Shown one piece after another: positions 7,388 to 10,000 of a stretch of 10,000 bases of DNA (position 1 is its first letter; the number at the start of each line of letters is the position of its first letter). The notes beneath the pieces are model-generated. The model saw nothing but the letters and a program-made list of their open reading frames with translations. It did not search any database and had not been told where the DNA came from. The stretch comes from Zymomonas sp. GTDB taxonomy: Bacteria > Pseudomonadota > Alphaproteobacteria > Sphingomonadales > Sphingomonadaceae. A program made the position numbers and the translations under genes. The stretch covers positions 1-10,000 of the forward strand of contig NZ_JAIWON010000049.1 in the NCBI RefSeq assembly GCF_020216885.1, written 5' to 3'.

Positions 7388-7412
7388 GCAAAGAGATGGT
7401 ATTGACAAAAAA

Positions 7413-7436
7413 GAATGCGCCAAAATAGGCGCATTC
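7413..7436 (-). terminator. Rho-independent terminator of the desulfurase-queC unit
   Basis: GAATGCGCC (7413-7421) and GGCGCATTC (7428-7436) form a perfect 9-bp stem with a six-base loop. On the minus strand six T follow directly; there is no T run on the plus side, so it acts leftward. It is 120 bases past the queC stop and separates that unit from nrdD. Confidence 0.88.
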
Positions 7437-7555
7437 GATCTTATGAAAAAAAACGCTTGTCTTTGAATAACAACTTTTTCAAAAAACTCTGTAGGAACGC
7501 ATAACAGGATGGCATCATCCTTGCTATTTTAACAAGAGCCTCACTCAAAATCAGC

Positions 7556-8323
7556 CTATCCCAAAAGGCCTTTTTGATAGTTTTCCCATCCAGCCGCCCG
7601 CAATTCACAAGCCGGACAATGACCGCAGCCATAACCCCAATCGTGAAGAATTTTCCGTTCACCTAGATAGCAACTGTGGCTTTCTTGACGAATAATTTCA
7701 ACCAACTCTTTGCCGCCAACCTCTTCGGCCATCTGCCAAGTAGAAGCCTTATCAAGCCACATCAACGGCGTATGCAGCACCAACCGCCTTTCCAGACCGA
7801 GATTGATCGCCACCTGTAAGGCCTTAATCGTATCATCACGACAGTCAGGATAACCGGAATAATCCGTCTCGCACATGCCGCCGACAATATGGCGCAGGCC
7901 ACGCCGATAAGCGATCGTCGCTGCAAAGGTAAAAAAGAGCAGATTCCGACCGGGAACAAAACTGTTCGGAATGCCGTCTTTCCCAAAGGCAATTTCGGTT
8001 TCCCGTGTCAAAGCGCAGTCGCTCACCTGATGCAGCACAGCCAGATCAAGCATATGGTCTTCCCCAAGACGGGCTGCCCAATCAGGAAAATTCTGAATCA
8101 GTTTTTGTTTGAGATTTTCGCGGCATTCCAGTTCGACTTTGTGCCTTTGCCCATAATCGAAACCGATAGTTTCTACCCGATCAAAATGCTCCAAAGCCCA
8201 AGCGAGACAGGTCGCGGAATCCTGACCACCGGAATAAAGAACCAGACATCCTTCATTACTGACTCCTTGACGAATATCGCTCGTAAAAGAAGACTCTGAT
8301 TTTTTAGTCTGATTCTCAGTCAT
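7556..8323 (-). CDS. queC: 7-cyano-7-deazaguanine synthase QueC
   Basis: ATP-dependent enzyme turning 7-carboxy-7-deazaguanine and ammonia into preQ0, the precursor of queuosine in tRNA anticodons. The 255-residue protein has the PP-loop SGGQDSAT (31-38), FDYGQRH (55-61), VPGRN (123-127) and the zinc-binding cysteines Cys218 (ESHSCYLG), Cys233, Cys236 and Cys239 (CGHCPAC). About 25 polar residues precede the first strand, longer than in the usual 220-235 residue QueC; there is no internal Met before the PP-loop, and the ATG at 8323 has AGGAAG seven bases upstream, so the extension is probably real. It follows the desulfurase by 50 bases and precedes a strong terminator. The other queuosine genes (queD, queE, queF) are not in the window. 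Confidence 0.96.
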   Translation of the reverse strand: MTENQTKKSESSFTSDIRQGVSNEGCLVLYSGGQDSATCLAWALEHFDRVETIGFDYGQRHKVELECRENLKQKLIQNFPDWAARLGEDHMLDLAVLHQVSDCALTRETEIAFGKDGIPNSFVPGRNLLFFTFAATIAYRRGLRHIVGGMCETDYSGYPDCRDDTIKALQVAINLGLERRLVLHTPLMWLDKASTWQMAEEVGGKELVEIIRQESHSCYLGERKILHDWGYGCGHCPACELRAAGWENYQKGLLG

Positions 8324-8373
8324 GTATAAACTTCCTCAAAGGCTTAAAAATTCGGGTCACAAGGCGCAATGCG

Positions 8374-9420
8374 TCAGGCTTTTTTGCGTTGCTCGGCAAT
8401 CTGGCGCCATATTTTTGTAAATTGGTCAATATCGGATTCGGTTGTTTCTCGGCCAAAACTGACTCGGATCACTTCTTGTGCTTCCTTATCCCCCCAACCC
8501 ATCGCTTTTAAAACTGGACTGGATTTCAGACTGCCTGAAGAGCAAGCACTACCGGCTGATATTGAGATACCGGCCATATCAAACAGAATAAGCTGGGTTT
8601 TGGCTACCATATCCGGCATCCGGTAAGATGCAATAGTGGGTATCCGCTCCGATTGATAGGCAACTACCTCGCCACCAGAAGCAATAATAGCCTGATCGAG
8701 TTTTTCTCGCAAAGCCGCGGCTTTTTCAAACCAATCTTTCTTTTCGCAAACAGCTGCTGCAAATCCCAAAATTGCGGGCGCATTTTCTGTTCCAGCGCGA
8801 TACCCCTGCTCTTGCCCCCCAAAAGGCTTCAATTTTGCCCAATCACGAATCAACAAAGCCCCGACACCCGGCGCTCCGCCTAATTTATGGGCAGAAAGAC
8901 TGATAAAATCAGCATCGGGCAACGGCATTTTTCCGGCAGACTGCGCCGCATCGGCAAACCACAAACTATTTTTTTCAGAAAGCTGTTGCTTCAAAATATC
9001 CGCAGGCTGAATAACGCCCGTTTCATTATTGACAGTTTGCACCGCAACGAGCTGATTTTCCGGTAGTTTCTCAGAAATAATATAGCCGTTTTTATCAACC
9101 GGCAGAATATCAGGCACAATACCAGCTCTTAAAAAGGCATCATGCTCAACCGCTGAAATACTGCATTGTTCTAGGGTGTTTCTCTGTAAAACCATAGCGA
9201 TAGATTCGCTGGCACCACTGGTGAAAATCAGATGATGCGGCCAATTTAACGCTTCTTTTATCCTGATGCGTGCTTCTTCTATCAAAGCGCGCATATGTCT
9301 GCCGTCTTTATGGGGCGAAGAGGGGTTCGCCCATATGTCAAAAGCATCATTCATTGCCCGTCGAGCCGGAGCAATTATCGGGGTCGTTGCAGCGTAATCA
9401 AGATAAATTCGGCTATTCAC
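8374..9420 (-). CDS. Cysteine desulfurase, IscS/NifS class
   Basis: A pyridoxal-phosphate enzyme that takes sulfur from L-cysteine as an enzyme persulfide for iron-sulfur cluster assembly or tRNA thiolation. The 348 residues begin with YLDYAATTP (6-14). His93 stacks over the cofactor, NNETG is at 131-135, Asp157 binds the pyridine nitrogen, and Lys179 in SAHKLGG forms the Schiff base. GGQEQGYRAGTEN is at 201-213. The catalytic Cys293 is in the loop SAGSACSSGS, which marks the IscS/NifS group rather than SufS. It starts with GTG at 9420; AAGGA at 9429-9433 lies eight bases upstream. No iscU, iscR or suf gene is adjacent, so its exact partner is unknown. It is divergent from the hydrolase gene and probably co-transcribed with queC. 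It could supply clusters for the radical-SAM enzymes nearby, which is inference only. Confidence 0.93.
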   Translation of the reverse strand: MNSRIYLDYAATTPIIAPARRAMNDAFDIWANPSSPHKDGRHMRALIEEARIRIKEALNWPHHLIFTSGASESIAMVLQRNTLEQCSISAVEHDAFLRAGIVPDILPVDKNGYIISEKLPENQLVAVQTVNNETGVIQPADILKQQLSEKNSLWFADAAQSAGKMPLPDADFISLSAHKLGGAPGVGALLIRDWAKLKPFGGQEQGYRAGTENAPAILGFAAAVCEKKDWFEKAAALREKLDQAIIASGGEVVAYQSERIPTIASYRMPDMVAKTQLILFDMAGISISAGSACSSGSLKSSPVLKAMGWGDKEAQEVIRVSFGRETTESDIDQFTKIWRQIAEQRKKA

Positions 9421-9428
9421 GCGTGAAA

Positions 9429-9433
9429 TCCTT
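9429..9433 (-). promoter_or_regulatory. Shine-Dalgarno site fixing the GTG start of the desulfurase
   Basis: AAGGA on the minus strand is eight bases before GTG 9420. The conserved YLDYAATTP begins five residues later, as in other family members, so no ATG start is needed. Confidence 0.6.
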
Positions 9434-9464
9434 ACAGAGCCTGTCGCTAAAAAAGCTTGAAATA

Positions 9465-9516
9465 TTGCTTCGAAAGAAAGCTAACCTTATATAAGTTCAG
9501 AATGATAACCTGTCTT
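9465..9516. promoter_or_regulatory. Candidate divergent promoter pair sharing one -10 element
   Basis: CTTATATAAG (9486-9495) is a perfect palindrome, so TATATA (9488-9493) can be a -10 element on both strands. Rightward, TTGCTT (9465-9470) lies 17 bases before it; leftward, AAGACA (9516-9511) also lies 17 bases before it. These would serve the hydrolase gene and the desulfurase gene. The -35 matches to TTGACA are three and four of six. Confidence 0.4.
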
Positions 9517-9552
9517 TAGGGCGTTTTTTGCCCGATAACCAAATGGATAACC
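9504..9552 (+). repeat. Three direct copies of GATAACC before the hydrolase gene
   Basis: GATAACC occurs at 9504-9510, 9534-9540 and 9546-9552, with start-to-start distances of 30 and 12 bases. The last copy touches the ATG at 9553, where a ribosome site would normally end. It could be an operator series or chance. Confidence 0.4.
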
Positions 9553-10000
9553 ATGCCTGCAGTCATTTTCCCCGGCCCCGAAGGGCGTCTTGAAGGTCGA
9601 TTTCAACCCGGATCAAGACCACGCGCGCCCGTAGCGCTCATTCTTCATCCGCATCCTCAAGGCGGTGGTACGATGAATAATCATATCACCATGGCACTTT
9701 ACCAGACCTTTGCCCGCCGTGGTTTTGCGACCTTACGCTTTAATTTCAGAAGTGTTGGCCGCTCGCAAGGGACTTTTGATAACGGGATCGGTGAACTTTC
9801 CGATGCCGCTTCTGCATTAGACTGGGTGCAGTCGATTCATCCTGAAGCTGTTACCACTTGGGTCGCCGGATTTGGGTTTGGTGCATGGATCGGAATGCAG
9901 CTTTTGATGCGTCGCCCCGAAATCAAGGGTTTTATTTCTATCGCGCCGCCAGCCAATATGTATGACTTTTCATTCCTCGCCCCCTGCCCATCCTCAGGCA
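9553..10000 (+). CDS. Alpha/beta hydrolase-like protein, COG2945 type (C-terminus beyond window)
   Basis: Member of a widespread alphaproteobacterial family of small alpha/beta hydrolases whose substrate is unknown. I translated 149 residues from ATG 9553, and the frame is open to the edge. Family stretches are visible: GPEGRLEGRF (8-17), LHPHPQGGGTMNN (31-43, oxyanion region), LRFNFRSVGRSQG (61-73), GELSDAASALDW (80-91) and MRRPEIKGF (119-127), then APPANMYDFSFLAPCPSSG. At the strand-5 turn, where the catalytic serine is expected (G-x-S-x-G), the sequence reads GFGFG (106-110), with codon GGG at 9874-9876, so the nucleophile appears to be glycine. The missing third of the gene would hold the catalytic Asp and His. 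Ribosome site is weak. As I recall, related genomes often place this gene beside cysteine desulfurase and suf genes. Confidence 0.85.
   Translation, partial: MPAVIFPGPEGRLEGRFQPGSRPRAPVALILHPHPQGGGTMNNHITMALYQTFARRGFATLRFNFRSVGRSQGTFDNGIGELSDAASALDWVQSIHPEAVTTWVAGFGFGAWIGMQLLMRRPEIKGFISIAPPANMYDFSFLAPCPSSG

Larger units (their letters stand above)
7211..7555. other. Intergenic region between queC and nrdD (345 bases)
   Basis: No convincing gene. The part next to queC (7437-7555) contains a small hairpin with arms 7506-7511 and 7516-7521, and then the queC terminator at 7413-7436. The part next to nrdD (7211-7412) should hold the nrdD promoter. It shows a possible -35/-10 pair at 7360-7387, an NrdR-like palindrome at 7305-7320 and a short palindrome at 7225-7237. 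I see no riboswitch fold such as a cobalamin element, and no clear FNR box (TTGAT-N4-ATCAA). Confidence 0.7.

Noticed and set aside
7441..7662. 73-codon minus-strand frame starting in queC and running to the terminator, including a possible 25-residue cationic peptide starting at about 7519
   Set aside because: The upper part is queC in a shifted frame. The short version has AAGG directly against its ATG, so no proper ribosome spacing, and no known peptide family is recognised.
7889..8299. 136-codon plus-strand frame inside queC
   Set aside because: Antisense to queC motifs, no recognisable features.
9519..9533. Hairpin GGGC-GTTTTTT-GCCC as a terminator
   Set aside because: Only a 4-bp stem with the T run inside the loop rather than after it; not terminator-like.

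Overview
The window looks like chromosomal DNA of an alphaproteobacterium of moderate GC that can grow without oxygen. The protein style fits the Sphingomonadales, and Zymomonas mobilis is the best guess. That guess rests on remembered protein style plus a class III (oxygen-sensitive) ribonucleotide reductase, not on a database match. There are nine protein genes. Eight run leftward (minus strand) and the last runs rightward off the right edge. I see no tRNA, rRNA, CRISPR array, insertion sequence or phage gene.

Layout, left to right. Positions 1-1163: cyclopropane fatty acid synthase (cfa), its C-terminus cut by the left edge. 1220-2395: rlmN, the radical-SAM 23S rRNA/tRNA adenine C2 methyltransferase. 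2467-2504: a strong hairpin terminator ending the next leftward unit. 2555-4281: an ABC exporter pair, permease then ATPase, most like the LanF/LanE lantibiotic-immunity type. 4362-7210: the anaerobic ribonucleotide reductase unit, nrdD, a tiny gene holding only the glycyl-radical domain, and nrdG. 7211-7555: a 345-base gap with the queC terminator and the nrdD upstream region. 7556-8323: queC (queuosine precursor synthesis). 8374-9420: a cysteine desulfurase. 9421-9552: a divergent promoter region. 9553-10000: the start of an alpha/beta hydrolase-like gene of the COG2945 type.

The main observation is that the class III reductase is split. The large NrdD chain has the ATP-cone, the catalytic barrel and the zinc-site cysteines, but stops before the glycyl-radical segment. 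That segment, with the RVMGY radical motif, is in its own 62-63 codon gene just downstream, with its own strong Shine-Dalgarno site and an upstream in-frame stop. nrdG, the activase that makes the radical, overlaps the end of this small gene. The working enzyme would therefore be assembled from separate chains and activated by NrdG.

Several neighbours share iron-sulfur or S-adenosylmethionine chemistry: RlmN and NrdG are radical-SAM enzymes, Cfa uses SAM, and the desulfurase supplies sulfur. No terminator is visible between nrdG and the ABC genes, so they may be read from the nrd unit down to the hairpin at 2467-2504. The desulfurase and queC are 50 bases apart and probably form one unit ending at the hairpin at 7413-7436.
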